From: RGIG2206 sp045579085
Lineage (GTDB): Bacteria > Bacillota > Clostridia > Oscillospirales > Acutalibacteraceae
Assembly: GCA_045579085.1 (NCBI GenBank)
Contig: JAZNLO010000015.1
Location: forward strand, 1-39,982
Reading direction: 5' to 3'
DNA: 39,982 nucleotides
The notes under the pieces are model-generated. The model was not told where the DNA came from. It worked only from the letters and a program-made list of their open reading frames with translations, and did no database searches. A program made the translations under genes and the position numbers. Below are positions 7,700-15,087 of the stretch, one piece after another; position 1 is the first letter of the stretch, and every line of letters begins with the position of its first letter.

Positions 7700-8530
7700 T
7701 TATTTCGTACGGCGCTTAACAATGTACTTGTCAGACGCCTTATGCTTATCACGAGTCTTATATCCCAAGGTGGGCTTGCCCCATGGGGTTACAGGACCGC
7801 TTCTACCGATAGGTGACTTACCTTCACCACCACCGTGCGGGTGGTCGCACGGGTTCATAACTGAACCGCGAACTGTCGGTCTCCAACCCATATGACGCTT
7901 ACGTCCGGCTTTACCGTAGTTAACGTTCTCGTGGTCGGGGTTGCTTACCTGGCCGATTGATGCCATGCAGTTAATCGGAACCTGACGCATCTCGCCTGAA
8001 GGCAGACGGAGAAGTGCCATTCCATTTTCCTTACCCATAAGCTGAGCCTGATTACCTGCTGAACGAGCAAGCTGTGCGCCCTTTCCGGGATAAAGCTCTA
8101 CATTGTGGATAAAGGTACCTGTGGGGATATTAGCAAGCGGAAGTGCGTTGCCCGGCTTAATATCAGCTTTTGTGCTGTTGATAACAGTATCGCCAACCTT
8201 AAGTCCAACCGGTGCAATAATGTATCTCTTCTCGCCATCCTCGAACTTAATCAACGCAATAAATGCGCTGCGGTTCGGGTCATACTCAAGCGTCTGAACA
8301 ATTGCGGGAATGTCAAACTTGTTGCGCTTGAAGTCAATAACACGGTACTTCTTACGGTTGCCGCCGCCGCGATGCCTTACTGTGATGCGTCCGTAGCTGT
8401 TACGGCCTGCATTCTTCTTGATAGGCTCGAGAAGGCTCTTCTCAGGAGCAACCTTTGAAAGACCGGAGTAATCAATAGTCGTCATACCACGATAGCCCGG
8501 GGTAGTCGGCTTATAATGTTTTATTGCCAT
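7700..8530 (-). CDS. rplB: 50S ribosomal protein L2
   Basis: L2 is essential for subunit association and peptidyl-transferase assembly. The 276 residues show the N-terminal OB-like domain (RHRGGGNRKKYRVIDFKRNK), the SH3-like domain, and the conserved C-terminal stretch including MNPCDHPHGGGEGKSPIGRS, with the family's conserved histidine. It is followed upstream by a 55-base gap to rplW, one of the longer gaps of the cluster. Confidence 0.98.
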   Translation of the reverse strand: MAIKHYKPTTPGYRGMTTIDYSGLSKVAPEKSLLEPIKKNAGRNSYGRITVRHRGGGNRKKYRVIDFKRNKFDIPAIVQTLEYDPNRSAFIALIKFEDGEKRYIIAPVGLKVGDTVINSTKADIKPGNALPLANIPTGTFIHNVELYPGKGAQLARSAGNQAQLMGKENGMALLRLPSGEMRQVPINCMASIGQVSNPDHENVNYGKAGRKRHMGWRPTVRGSVMNPCDHPHGGGEGKSPIGRSGPVTPWGKPTLGYKTRDKHKASDKYIVKRRTK

Positions 8531-8585
8531 TTTAGTTTCACTCCTTATAATAGCTTAGCGGGTTTTACCCATACATCGCCTATTA

Positions 8586-8879
8586 TTACATCATACCTTC
8601 AAAGAACTCGATAGTCTTTGACTTTTCAGTTAAAGTAACGGTAGCTTTCTTCCACGAAGCTGTTTTGCCTTCGAATCTGCCGTAACGGCGAAGCTTACCA
8701 CGAACGTTGATTGTGTTGACCTTCTTTACCTCTACGCCATAGATTTCCTCTATCGCACGTGCAATGTCAACCTTAGTTGCGTCCTTTGCTACTTTAAAGG
8801 TGTACTTCTTTGCCTCAGCTCCTGCCATTGTCTTTTCAGTGATGATAGGCTTGAGGATTATCTCCTGTGCGAGTTTCAT
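8586..8879 (-). CDS. rplW: 50S ribosomal protein L23
   Basis: L23 is the tunnel-exit protein that docks trigger factor and the signal recognition particle. The 97 residues include IILKPIITEKTMAGAEAKKY, the block KVDIARAIEEIYGVEVKKVN and the strand RRYGRFEGKTASWKKATVTL. Length is normal. Its start overlaps the rplD stop by one base, which again suggests coupled translation. Confidence 0.98.
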   Translation of the reverse strand: MKLAQEIILKPIITEKTMAGAEAKKYTFKVAKDATKVDIARAIEEIYGVEVKKVNTINVRGKLRRYGRFEGKTASWKKATVTLTEKSKTIEFFEGMM

Positions 8880-9502
8880 TATGCGTACACCTCCTCGAGT
8901 TTTGCGACTGCATCCTTGACGATTACTACTGAATCGGCATTGAGTATGTCGTAGGTGTTGATTGTGTTAATCTGTGCGGTCTTAACGCCCTTGATGTTTG
9001 CTGCGCTACGTACTGCTACCTTATCGTTCTCTGAGAGAATGATGAGTGATTTCTTTGCAGCGCCGATTGCGTTAAGGCAGTTAACAACTGTCTTTGTTTT
9101 GTAATCTTCAACCTTGAGTGCATCAAGAACGATAACTGCTCCGTCAACAACCTTGCTTGAAAGCGCAGACTTGATTGCGAGCTTCTTCTCTTTCTTGTTG
9201 AGCTCAAAGCCATAGTCGCGCGGCTTCGGTCCAAGCGCTACGCCACCGTGATACCACTGCGGTGCACGGATGGAACCCTGTCTTGCGTGACCTGTGCCCT
9301 TCTGACGCCAAGGCTTTCTTCCGCCGCCTGATACTTCAGTACGGGTAAGGGTTGACTGTGTGCCCTGACGCTGATTTGCCAAATAGCTGACAACAGCCAT
9401 GTGCATAACTGCGGTGTTCGGCTCGATACCGAATACTGCATCACTAAGTGTGATTTCGGCAACGTTCTTGCCGCTCATATCTACAACATTTAATGTAGGC
9501 AT
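8879..9502 (-). CDS. rplD: 50S ribosomal protein L4
   Basis: L4 lines the exit tunnel; in enterobacteria it autoregulates the S10 operon by binding the leader. The 207 residues contain the extended-loop signature GGGRKPWRQKGTGHARQGS followed by RAPQWYHGGVALGPKPRDY, and a C-terminal Rossmann-like domain ending NADSVVIVKDAVAKLEEVYA. Whether this L4 binds the structured leader upstream of rpsJ cannot be told from the sequence. Confidence 0.98.
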   Translation of the reverse strand: MPTLNVVDMSGKNVAEITLSDAVFGIEPNTAVMHMAVVSYLANQRQGTQSTLTRTEVSGGGRKPWRQKGTGHARQGSIRAPQWYHGGVALGPKPRDYGFELNKKEKKLAIKSALSSKVVDGAVIVLDALKVEDYKTKTVVNCLNAIGAAKKSLIILSENDKVAVRSAANIKGVKTAQINTINTYDILNADSVVIVKDAVAKLEEVYA

Positions 9503-9519
9503 TAGTAACTCCCCTTTCC

Positions 9520-10152
9520 TTAAGCTTTGACGCTGTCGGTGATGAAGACATATCCGCCCTTAGGACCAGGAATGGCACCCTTAACTGCGATGATATTGTT
9601 TTCTGCATCAACCTTTACAACTGCAAGATTCTGTACTGTTGATTTAACTGCGCCCATATGACCTGCCATCTTGCGTCCTTTATATACGCGTGAAGGAGTC
9701 GAGCAGGCGCCAAGTGAGCCACCGTGACGTGCAACAGGACCTGTGCCGTGTGACATCTTGAGTCTTGAGAAGCCGTGACGCTTAATTACGCCAGCGTATC
9801 CCTTACCCTTGCTTGTGCCGGTAACGTCTACTGCTTCGCCCTCAGAGAATGCATCTGCCTTTACTACATCACCGATGTTGAGCACGCTGATGTCGTCAAG
9901 ACGGAACTCCTTGAGAACACGCTTAGGTGCTACGTTGTTCTTGTCGAAATGTCCCTTCATGGGCTTGGTGACCTTGTTTGCCTTGATTTCGCCGTAGCCA
10001 AGCTGTACAGCCTCATAGCCATCGTTGTCAGCAGTCTTCTTGAAAGTGACAAGGCAGGGGCCGGCTTCTACAACGGTAACAGGCACAACATTGCCGTTTT
10101 GGTCAAAAAGCTGAGTCATACCGAGCTTTTTGCCGATGATACCTTTTTTCAT
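9520..10152 (-). CDS. rplC: 50S ribosomal protein L3
   Basis: L3 starts 50S assembly and reaches toward the peptidyl-transferase centre. The 210 residues begin MKKGIIGKKLGMTQLFDQNG and contain the L3 signature FSRLKMSHGTGPVARHGGSL and the following basic GRKMAGHMGAVKSTVQNL. Length is normal for a bacterial L3. It is separated from rpsJ by 63 bases, the longest gap in this cluster, which holds a small hairpin. Confidence 0.98.
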   Translation of the reverse strand: MKKGIIGKKLGMTQLFDQNGNVVPVTVVEAGPCLVTFKKTADNDGYEAVQLGYGEIKANKVTKPMKGHFDKNNVAPKRVLKEFRLDDISVLNIGDVVKADAFSEGEAVDVTGTSKGKGYAGVIKRHGFSRLKMSHGTGPVARHGGSLGACSTPSRVYKGRKMAGHMGAVKSTVQNLAVVKVDAENNIIAVKGAIPGPKGGYVFITDSVKA

Positions 10153-10178
10153 TTTATGTTCCTCCTATTTGGTTATTG

Positions 10179-10195
10179 GTTGGCCTTTCGCCAAC
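10179..10195 (-). other. Small intergenic hairpin between rpsJ and rplC
   Basis: A 6-bp perfect stem (GTTGGC at 10179-10184 with GCCAAC at 10190-10195) closes a 5-base loop in the rpsJ-rplC gap. It has no following T-run. It may be an mRNA stability or processing element; no known family was recognised. Confidence 0.4.
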
Positions 10196-10215
10196 TTGAC
10201 CATACCGCGTTTTGT

Positions 10216-10524
10216 TTAGAGCTTTATCTCAAACTCAACGCCGGCAGGGAGCTCAAGACTGGTCAGAGCTTCAACAGTTTTGTTGGAAGGTCTGAGGATG
10301 TCGATAAGCCTTTTGTGTGTTCTGGTCTCAAACTGCTCGCGGCTGTCCTTATACTTATGAACTGCGCGCAGAATGGTAACAACTTCCTTCTCGGTGGGGA
10401 GCGGTACCGGACCTGATACGCGTGCGCCTGTGCGCTTTGCGGTTTCAACAATCTTTTCCGCTGCCTGGTCTACGAGTGCGTGGTCGTAACCCTTCAGTCT
10501 GATTCTGATTTTTTCCTTTGCCAT
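10216..10524 (-). CDS. rpsJ: 30S ribosomal protein S10
   Basis: S10 is a head protein of the small subunit and, as NusE, part of transcription antitermination complexes. The 102 residues start MAKEKIRIRLKGYDHALVDQ and contain RVSGPVPLPTEKEVVTILRA and the signature FETRTHKRLIDILRPSNKTV. AAGGAGG precedes the ATG with good spacing. It is the first gene of the cluster, as in most bacteria, and lies behind a structured leader of about 275 bases. Confidence 0.98.
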   Translation of the reverse strand: MAKEKIRIRLKGYDHALVDQAAEKIVETAKRTGARVSGPVPLPTEKEVVTILRAVHKYKDSREQFETRTHKRLIDILRPSNKTVEALTSLELPAGVEFEIKL

Positions 10525-10800
10525 TTGAAGTTCGCCTCCTTAAATTCGGCGGGCATTTGGTAAACTTTACAATTCGCCGGGTGTTTCACCCTACTACATT
10601 ATAAAACCGGACTTGTAAACAAGCCGTCAAGTACCTCTGGCTATGCCATAGCTTTTGACAAAACAAATCCGGAAGGATGCAACATTTCAGCATCTTGAAA
10701 GTTTTGGTCGCCCGGTTTAAAATCGGACATACTCCGCAGAAATTTCCCGACCTCGAGAGCCGGCCACCTCCTGCATCAACGCATATCTGCACATATTCGT
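10525..10800 (-). promoter_or_regulatory. Structured 5' leader of the S10 operon (candidate cis-regulatory RNA)
   Basis: The stretch between the predicted start of transcription and rpsJ holds no convincing gene but strong RNA structure on the minus strand. A 10-bp stem (10663-10672 with 10607-10616, one G-U pair) encloses a smaller GTCAA/TTGAC stem and a GCTA/TAGC hairpin. Just upstream is a GATGC/GCATC hairpin (10676-10694). No T-run terminator is present, so control of translation or RNA stability is more likely than attenuation. I do not recognise a known riboswitch or ribosomal leader class, and the L4-binding leader described in enterobacteria is not obviously matched. Confidence 0.55.
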
Positions 10801-10805
10801 GCCCG

Positions 10806-10834
10806 ATTATCGTACCACAAATCAACCCCCGACG
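10806..10834 (-). promoter_or_regulatory. Putative sigma-A promoter of the S10 operon
   Basis: On the minus strand TTGCGT is followed after 17 bases by TACGATAAT (10806-10814). The -35 match is weak but the -10 region is good. Transcription would begin near 10799. It is the best promoter-like site between proS and rpsJ; the assignment is by motif only. Confidence 0.45.
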
Positions 10835-10942
10835 CAAGCATTATTTTTATGTAAATCAGTTCTTTTTGCAATTTCTACCTTTTGCACACTTATTTATAAA
10901 AATTAGCCATCGCTTTTGTTGATTTTGCATTAAAACAAACCA

Positions 10943-10984
10943 TAAAAAATAAGCACCCACCTGTTTTTATACAGATAGGTGCTT
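10943..10984 (-). terminator. Rho-independent terminator of proS
   Basis: Downstream of proS on the minus strand an imperfect stem (AAGCACC with GGTGCTT, plus an inner TGT/ACA part) is followed by ATTTTTTA. It separates proS from the S10 operon behind it on the same strand. Confidence 0.8.
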
Positions 10985-10988
10985 GATT

Positions 10989-12425
10989 TTAATATGCTTT
11001 TCCCCAATAAACCATATGTTTTGCAGGTTTTGAGCAACAAACGCATTTATCAGACAGCTTTTCCTGCTCAAAAGGCATACAACGTGAGCCTACGCCTGTC
11101 AATTCCTTTACCTTATCCTCACAGGCTTCGTCGCCACACCACATTGCCTTGACGAATCCGTCTCCATTCTCAGAAAGAACCTTGATTATCTCATCGGTGC
11201 TTGTGCAAGCGTATGTTTTCTTTTCACGGTTTTCCAAAGCCTTCTGATACATTCCGTCCCTTACCTCTTTGAGCTTTGCTGCTACAGCGCTCTCAAGCTC
11301 ATCGAGTGATACAAAGGTCTTTTCCCTATTGTGACGGGTAACGATAACGCACTGGTTATTCTCAATATCCTTAGGACCAATCTCTATTCTAAGAGGTACG
11401 CCCTTCATTTCATATTCGCTGAACTTCCAACCGGGTGAGTTTTCACTGTCATCAATCTTAACCCTTACTGTGCCCTTAAGTCTTTCAGCAAGCTCGTTAG
11501 CTTTCTCAAGAACGCCTTCCTTATGCTGTGCAATAGGAATTATAACTGCCTGAACAGGTGCTACTGCGGGTGGCAACACAAGGCCGTTATCATCGCCGTG
11601 AGTCATTATTATTGCGCCGATGAGTCTGGTAGTTACACCCCAAGAGGTCTGATGCGGATAAACCTTTTTGTTTTCCTTATCGGTATACTGAATATCAAAC
11701 GCTCTTGCAAAGCCGTCACCAAAATAATGCGAGGTGCCTGCCTGAAGCGCCTTACCATCGTGCATCAACGCCTCGATTGCATAGGTTGCCTCTGCGCCTG
11801 CGAATTTATCGGAATCTGTCTTCTTACCTTTAATAACAGGCATAGCCAAATCCTTCTCGCAGAACTCGGCGTACACGTTAAGCATACGCTCTGTTTCGCA
11901 GATAGCCTCCTCAGCGGTGGCGTGAATTGTGTGACCCTCTTGCCAGAGAAATTCTCTTGAACGCAGGAACGGGCGTGTGGTCTTTTCCCATCTTACAACG
12001 CTTACCCACTGGTTATACAGCTTGGGCAAATCGCGGTAAGAATGAATTATGTTTGAATAATGCTCGCAGAACAAGGTTTCAGATGTGGGGCGCACGCAGA
12101 GCCTATCCTCAAGCTTTTCGCTACCGCCGTGTGTTACCCACGCTACCTCAGGCGCAAAGCCTTCAACGTGGTCCTTCTCCTTTTGAAGCAGACTTTCAGG
12201 AATAAACATTGGCATACATACATTCTCGTGGCCTGTCGCTTTAAACATACCGTCAAGTATGCGCTGCATATTCTCCCATATCGCATAGCCGTAAGGACGT
12301 ATTACCATACAACCCTTAACGCTTGTATACTCAATCAGCTCAGCCTTCTTAACAATGTCTGTGTACCATTGAGCAAAGTCGACATCCATTCCGGTTATGT
12401 CTTCAACTAACTTCTTCTCTGCCAT
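10989..12425 (-). CDS. proS: Prolyl-tRNA synthetase, archaeal/eukaryotic type
   Basis: The enzyme charges tRNA-Pro with proline. The 478 residues match the shorter archaeal/eukaryotic-type ProRS, which lacks the inserted editing domain of the E. coli type. Visible parts are the N-terminal FAQWYTDIVKKAELIEYTSV, class II motifs with VRPTSETLFCEHYS and RWEKTTRPFLRSREFLWQEG, the anticodon-binding domain from about residue 280, and a C-terminal cysteine-rich domain (CGDEAC, then CVCC) ending with tyrosine, as usual for this type. GAGGAG lies six bases before the ATG. The gene has its own terminator, and a weak terminator lies between it and acpP. Confidence 0.97.
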   Translation of the reverse strand: MAEKKLVEDITGMDVDFAQWYTDIVKKAELIEYTSVKGCMVIRPYGYAIWENMQRILDGMFKATGHENVCMPMFIPESLLQKEKDHVEGFAPEVAWVTHGGSEKLEDRLCVRPTSETLFCEHYSNIIHSYRDLPKLYNQWVSVVRWEKTTRPFLRSREFLWQEGHTIHATAEEAICETERMLNVYAEFCEKDLAMPVIKGKKTDSDKFAGAEATYAIEALMHDGKALQAGTSHYFGDGFARAFDIQYTDKENKKVYPHQTSWGVTTRLIGAIIMTHGDDNGLVLPPAVAPVQAVIIPIAQHKEGVLEKANELAERLKGTVRVKIDDSENSPGWKFSEYEMKGVPLRIEIGPKDIENNQCVIVTRHNREKTFVSLDELESAVAAKLKEVRDGMYQKALENREKKTYACTSTDEIIKVLSENGDGFVKAMWCGDEACEDKVKELTGVGSRCMPFEQEKLSDKCVCCSKPAKHMVYWGKAY

Positions 12426-12442
12426 TTTCTTCTCCTCAATAT

Positions 12443-12480
12443 CAAAGTTAAAACCGCTTTAAGTGGAGCTTAAAACGGTT
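12443..12480 (-). terminator. Probable terminator after acpP
   Basis: A stem of AACCG/CGGTT plus TTTAAG/CTTAAA (12452-12463 with 12469-12480, one mismatch) is followed on the minus strand by TTTTAACTTT. The T-run is interrupted, so some readthrough into proS is likely; no separate proS promoter was evident. Confidence 0.5.
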
Positions 12481-12510
12481 CAATAACATTCTATCAGGTA
12501 ATTATAGAGA

Positions 12511-12738
12511 TTACTGATTATCCTCTATATACTTAACCAAATCTGCGACCGTCTTTACCTCTTCAACAGCCTCATCTGGAACCTCAAAATCAAACTCATC
12601 TTCTATTGACATCATAATATCTACTATGTCAAGACTATCGGCATTGAGGTCTGCCTGTATATCTGTTTCGAGAGTTATACTGTCTTCCTCAACGTCAAAC
12701 TGTGCTGCCAAGATTTCTCTGATTTTTTCAAATACCAT
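12511..12738 (-). CDS. acpP: Acyl carrier protein
   Basis: ACP carries growing fatty-acyl chains on a 4'-phosphopantetheine arm. The 75 acidic residues contain the attachment motif DLNADSLDIVDIMMSIEDEF, with the modified serine in DSLD at about residue 35, and end with a typical helix (VADLVKYIEDNQ). It stands alone here rather than in a fab cluster, so it may be the main ACP or a second one. It has a near-consensus promoter of its own and a leader with two small hairpins. Confidence 0.96.
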   Translation of the reverse strand: MVFEKIREILAAQFDVEEDSITLETDIQADLNADSLDIVDIMMSIEDEFDFEVPDEAVEEVKTVADLVKYIEDNQ

Positions 12739-12758
12739 AAAAACAACTCCTGTACAGT

Positions 12759-12781
12759 AAATAAAACACCGTTTTCACGGT
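12759..12781 (-). promoter_or_regulatory. Terminator-like hairpin in the acpP leader
   Basis: On the minus strand ACCGT-GAAA-ACGGT is followed directly by GTTTTATTT, about 20 bases before the acpP ATG. It resembles a weak attenuator, preceded by another small stem (AAGCC/GGCT). No tRNA-, protein- or ligand-binding motif was recognised. Confidence 0.4.
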
Positions 12782-12815
12782 TAGCCTAAATCGGCTTAAT
12801 TAACACTATAAACAA

Positions 12816-12844
12816 ATAATATGTGTCCAAACCAATTTTGTCAA
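12816..12844 (-). promoter_or_regulatory. Sigma-A promoter of acpP
   Basis: On the minus strand a perfect TTGACA (12839-12844) and TATTAT (12816-12821) are separated by exactly 17 bases. This is one of the best promoter matches in the window and directs transcription into acpP. Confidence 0.85.
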
Positions 12845-12927
12845 TAGCTTTTTTCAACTTTGTTTTTTATTAAGCCAAACTTTTCTCAGTCTTTTTTATA
12901 AAACCTATTCCTTTTTTAGAGTTTATT

Positions 12928-12936
12928 TGTTATAAT
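12928..12936 (+). promoter_or_regulatory. Extended -10 promoter of aroB
   Basis: TGTTATAAT is an exact extended -10 element (TGnTATAAT). No good -35 lies 16-18 bases upstream, which fits this promoter type. A second TATAAT occurs at 12946-12951. Transcription would start near 12943, just ahead of aroB. Confidence 0.55.
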
Positions 12937-12977
12937 ATACATTATTATAATATGCTATGCGTTTAGGATTAAAAACT

Positions 12978-14051
12978 ATGGTTAAAAGAATTGAATTACC
13001 TGATAATAACGAAATTCTAATCGGTCGAGGCATTATCGGTGCTTGCGGCTCGGTTTTGGCTCGCCTTGAAAAAGGTACTCGCTGCGTCGTGGTGAGCGAC
13101 TCAAACGTTGCCCCCCTCTATGCTGAGGATGTGCTCGATTCGCTGACTGATGCCGGTTATCAAGCATCGCTTTTCATATTTGAGGCAGGTGAGAAAAACA
13201 AGCACATTGGCACTGTCACGCAGATAGTCAACTTTTTTGCCGAGAGAAGTCTTACCCGTCACGACTTTGTTATCGCCTTAGGCGGCGGTGTGACCGGTGA
13301 CCTTGCCGGCTTTGCGGCGTCAATATATCTGAGAGGTATAAGCGTTATTCAGATACCAACCTCTCTGCTTGCGCAAATTGACTCATCAATCGGCGGCAAA
13401 ACAGGTTGTGATACTCCGCAAGGCAAAAATATGATTGGCTCGTTTCATATGCCGCACGCTGTACTCATTGACCCTAACGTATTATCAACGCTCCCCGAAA
13501 AGTATATGACTGACGGAATGGGCGAAATGATAAAATACGGCGCGATTTTGTCTGAGGAGTTTTTCAACAAGCTTGAAAACACAGATTTGTTTTCTAATAT
13601 CGACGAGAACATTTACACGTGTGCAAAGCTAAAGGCAGCCCTCGTTTGTGAGGATTTCAAAGAGAAAAGCAAAAGAACTCTCTTAAACTTCGGTCATACC
13701 GTTGGGCACGCTCTGGAGAGAATTGAGAATTATCAAGGTGTCTCGCACGGGGCGGCTGTTGCTATCGGTATGTGCGTCATTACCCGTGCCGCAGAAAAGG
13801 TGGAGCTTTGTCAAAACGGCAACGCTGACAGAATCAAGGCGCTTTGCGAAAAATATTCTCTGCCAACCGATTATTCTGTTTCGGCTAAGGAAATCGAAGA
13901 TGCCGCTTTGACAGACAAAAAGCGCGTTGGCGGGCGTGTAAAGCTTGCTCTTATCCGCAAAATCGGTGACGGATTTATCTGCCCTGTTGCTTGCAGCAAG
14001 CTGCATGAGCTGATTGACGGCTGTGTTAATATTAATCAGAATGAAAATTAA
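12978..14051 (+). CDS. aroB: 3-dehydroquinate synthase
   Basis: AroB makes 3-dehydroquinate from DAHP, the second step of the shikimate pathway, using NAD and a divalent metal. Visible blocks are the NAD-binding GGGVTGDLAGFAASIYLRGI, the active-site region QIPTSLLAQIDSSIGGKTG, and the metal-ligand motif NFGHTVGHALE with HGAAVAIGM. I chose the ATG at 12978 (MVKRIELPDNN, 357 residues) because AGGA lies nine bases upstream. An in-frame ATG at 12957 would leave almost no leader behind the predicted promoter. No other shikimate gene is adjacent. Confidence 0.95.
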   Translation: MVKRIELPDNNEILIGRGIIGACGSVLARLEKGTRCVVVSDSNVAPLYAEDVLDSLTDAGYQASLFIFEAGEKNKHIGTVTQIVNFFAERSLTRHDFVIALGGGVTGDLAGFAASIYLRGISVIQIPTSLLAQIDSSIGGKTGCDTPQGKNMIGSFHMPHAVLIDPNVLSTLPEKYMTDGMGEMIKYGAILSEEFFNKLENTDLFSNIDENIYTCAKLKAALVCEDFKEKSKRTLLNFGHTVGHALERIENYQGVSHGAAVAIGMCVITRAAEKVELCQNGNADRIKALCEKYSLPTDYSVSAKEIEDAALTDKKRVGGRVKLALIRKIGDGFICPVACSKLHELIDGCVNINQNEN

Positions 14052-14094
14052 AACTAAATTTCAATACACAAAGACTATTCAGGAGTGATTTATT

Positions 14095-14766
14095 TTGGCA
14101 AATCAAATTTTTGATTCAGGCCGCTCAAGACTTTTAAAAAGAGCTGAGGAAAACATAATTGCTACAAAAAGCGTTTTACTGCCAACACACAAGCTTTTTG
14201 ACGTAACGAAAGTAGTTGCTGTTATATTGGCTGTGGCAAACTTTGTGCTGATGCTTGCAACCATATTCGGTCTGATGCTCAATCTCGCAAATACGAACAA
14301 GTCCCTAAATAAGTACACCATATATGTTTACAACTTTAGAACTACTGTTATACTGCTTGTATTGATTATATTAAGTGTAATATTTATTAAGTTCAAAAAA
14401 TATATATTAGCGGGAGTTTTTGGATTTTTAGAGGCTTTGATTTTAATATCTAACCAATCACTCGATTTTATTCTATTAGACAATAATCTGCGAATCTTCC
14501 TTATGTTCACTCTACCCCACGCTTTATTTGGACTTTGTGCGCTGTACATAATTATATCAAGCGCAATCTATAAGTTCAGGGTTAAAAAAGAGTATGATGA
14601 CCTCACTCGCAGACTGATTGCCACCTATTCGTCACGCTCAGACGGCGAAATCACAACCGAAGAACAGTGGAACGCTTACATAGACGAGTTTTTGTCGGAG
14701 CCTGTTCACGCAAAACCGAAAAAGTCGTTGCGCCAGAAAGCAAGAAAAAGCAAAAAAGAGGCTTAG
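14095..14766 (+). CDS. Four-helix membrane protein of unknown function
   Basis: This 223-residue protein is not recognised. It starts at TTG, nine bases after GGAG. It has four predicted membrane segments (about residues 38-65, 80-102, 103-122 and 128-152), preceded by a polar N-terminus of about 37 residues and followed by a charged cytoplasmic tail that ends in a basic run (KPKKSLRQKARKSKK). The basic tail suggests the C-terminus faces the cytoplasm. It follows aroB by 43 bases and precedes another unknown gene by 3 bases, so the three are probably co-transcribed. No function is proposed. Confidence 0.7.
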   Translation: MANQIFDSGRSRLLKRAEENIIATKSVLLPTHKLFDVTKVVAVILAVANFVLMLATIFGLMLNLANTNKSLNKYTIYVYNFRTTVILLVLIILSVIFIKFKKYILAGVFGFLEALILISNQSLDFILLDNNLRIFLMFTLPHALFGLCALYIIISSAIYKFRVKKEYDDLTRRLIATYSSRSDGEITTEEQWNAYIDEFLSEPVHAKPKKSLRQKARKSKKEA

Positions 14767-14769
14767 TTT

Positions 14770-15078
14770 ATGTTTGGAAAGAACAGAATCAAACGGGATA
14801 AAGAAAGTTTGGCGCTCGCTAAAAGAATCGGCGGAAAACGCTTTTCTACCGTCTCTGAGTTTGACGAAAACGGCGAGGAGCGCATACTTGGTCACGGCGG
14901 CTCTGTGAATTTGTCGTTTGGCGATGTTGTTGTTATATCAAACGGCAAAGAAACGTTCCGCTCTACGCAAAACAGCTTCAGAGCCGCTGAACTGATGAGC
15001 GGCAACGGAGTAAGACTCAGCGGCGTTGACAGAGAGGGCAACAAGCACGCTGTTATTGCCCTTTATAATAAGTTTTAG
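14770..15078 (+). CDS. Small soluble protein of unknown function
   Basis: The 102 residues have no signal peptide and no membrane segment. The protein begins with a basic segment (MFGKNRIKRDKESLALAKRI), followed by a beta-rich part (GGSVNLSFGDVVVISNGKET, FRSTQNSFRAAELMSGNGVR). It starts three bases after the preceding membrane-protein gene and ends nine bases before the lipoprotein gene, which suggests a shared transcript. I do not recognise the family. Confidence 0.65.
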   Translation: MFGKNRIKRDKESLALAKRIGGKRFSTVSEFDENGEERILGHGGSVNLSFGDVVVISNGKETFRSTQNSFRAAELMSGNGVRLSGVDREGNKHAVIALYNKF

Positions 15079-15087
15079 GAGCTTTTT

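Noticed and set aside
9775..10416. A 213-codon open frame on the plus strand opposite rplC and rpsJ
   Set aside because: It lies fully antisense to two conserved ribosomal genes, has no SD and a composition expected of a shadow frame.
10586..10837. An 83-codon minus-strand frame in the S10 leader
   Set aside because: It has no SD or family resemblance, and it overlaps the predicted promoter and the paired stems; a structured RNA explains the region better.
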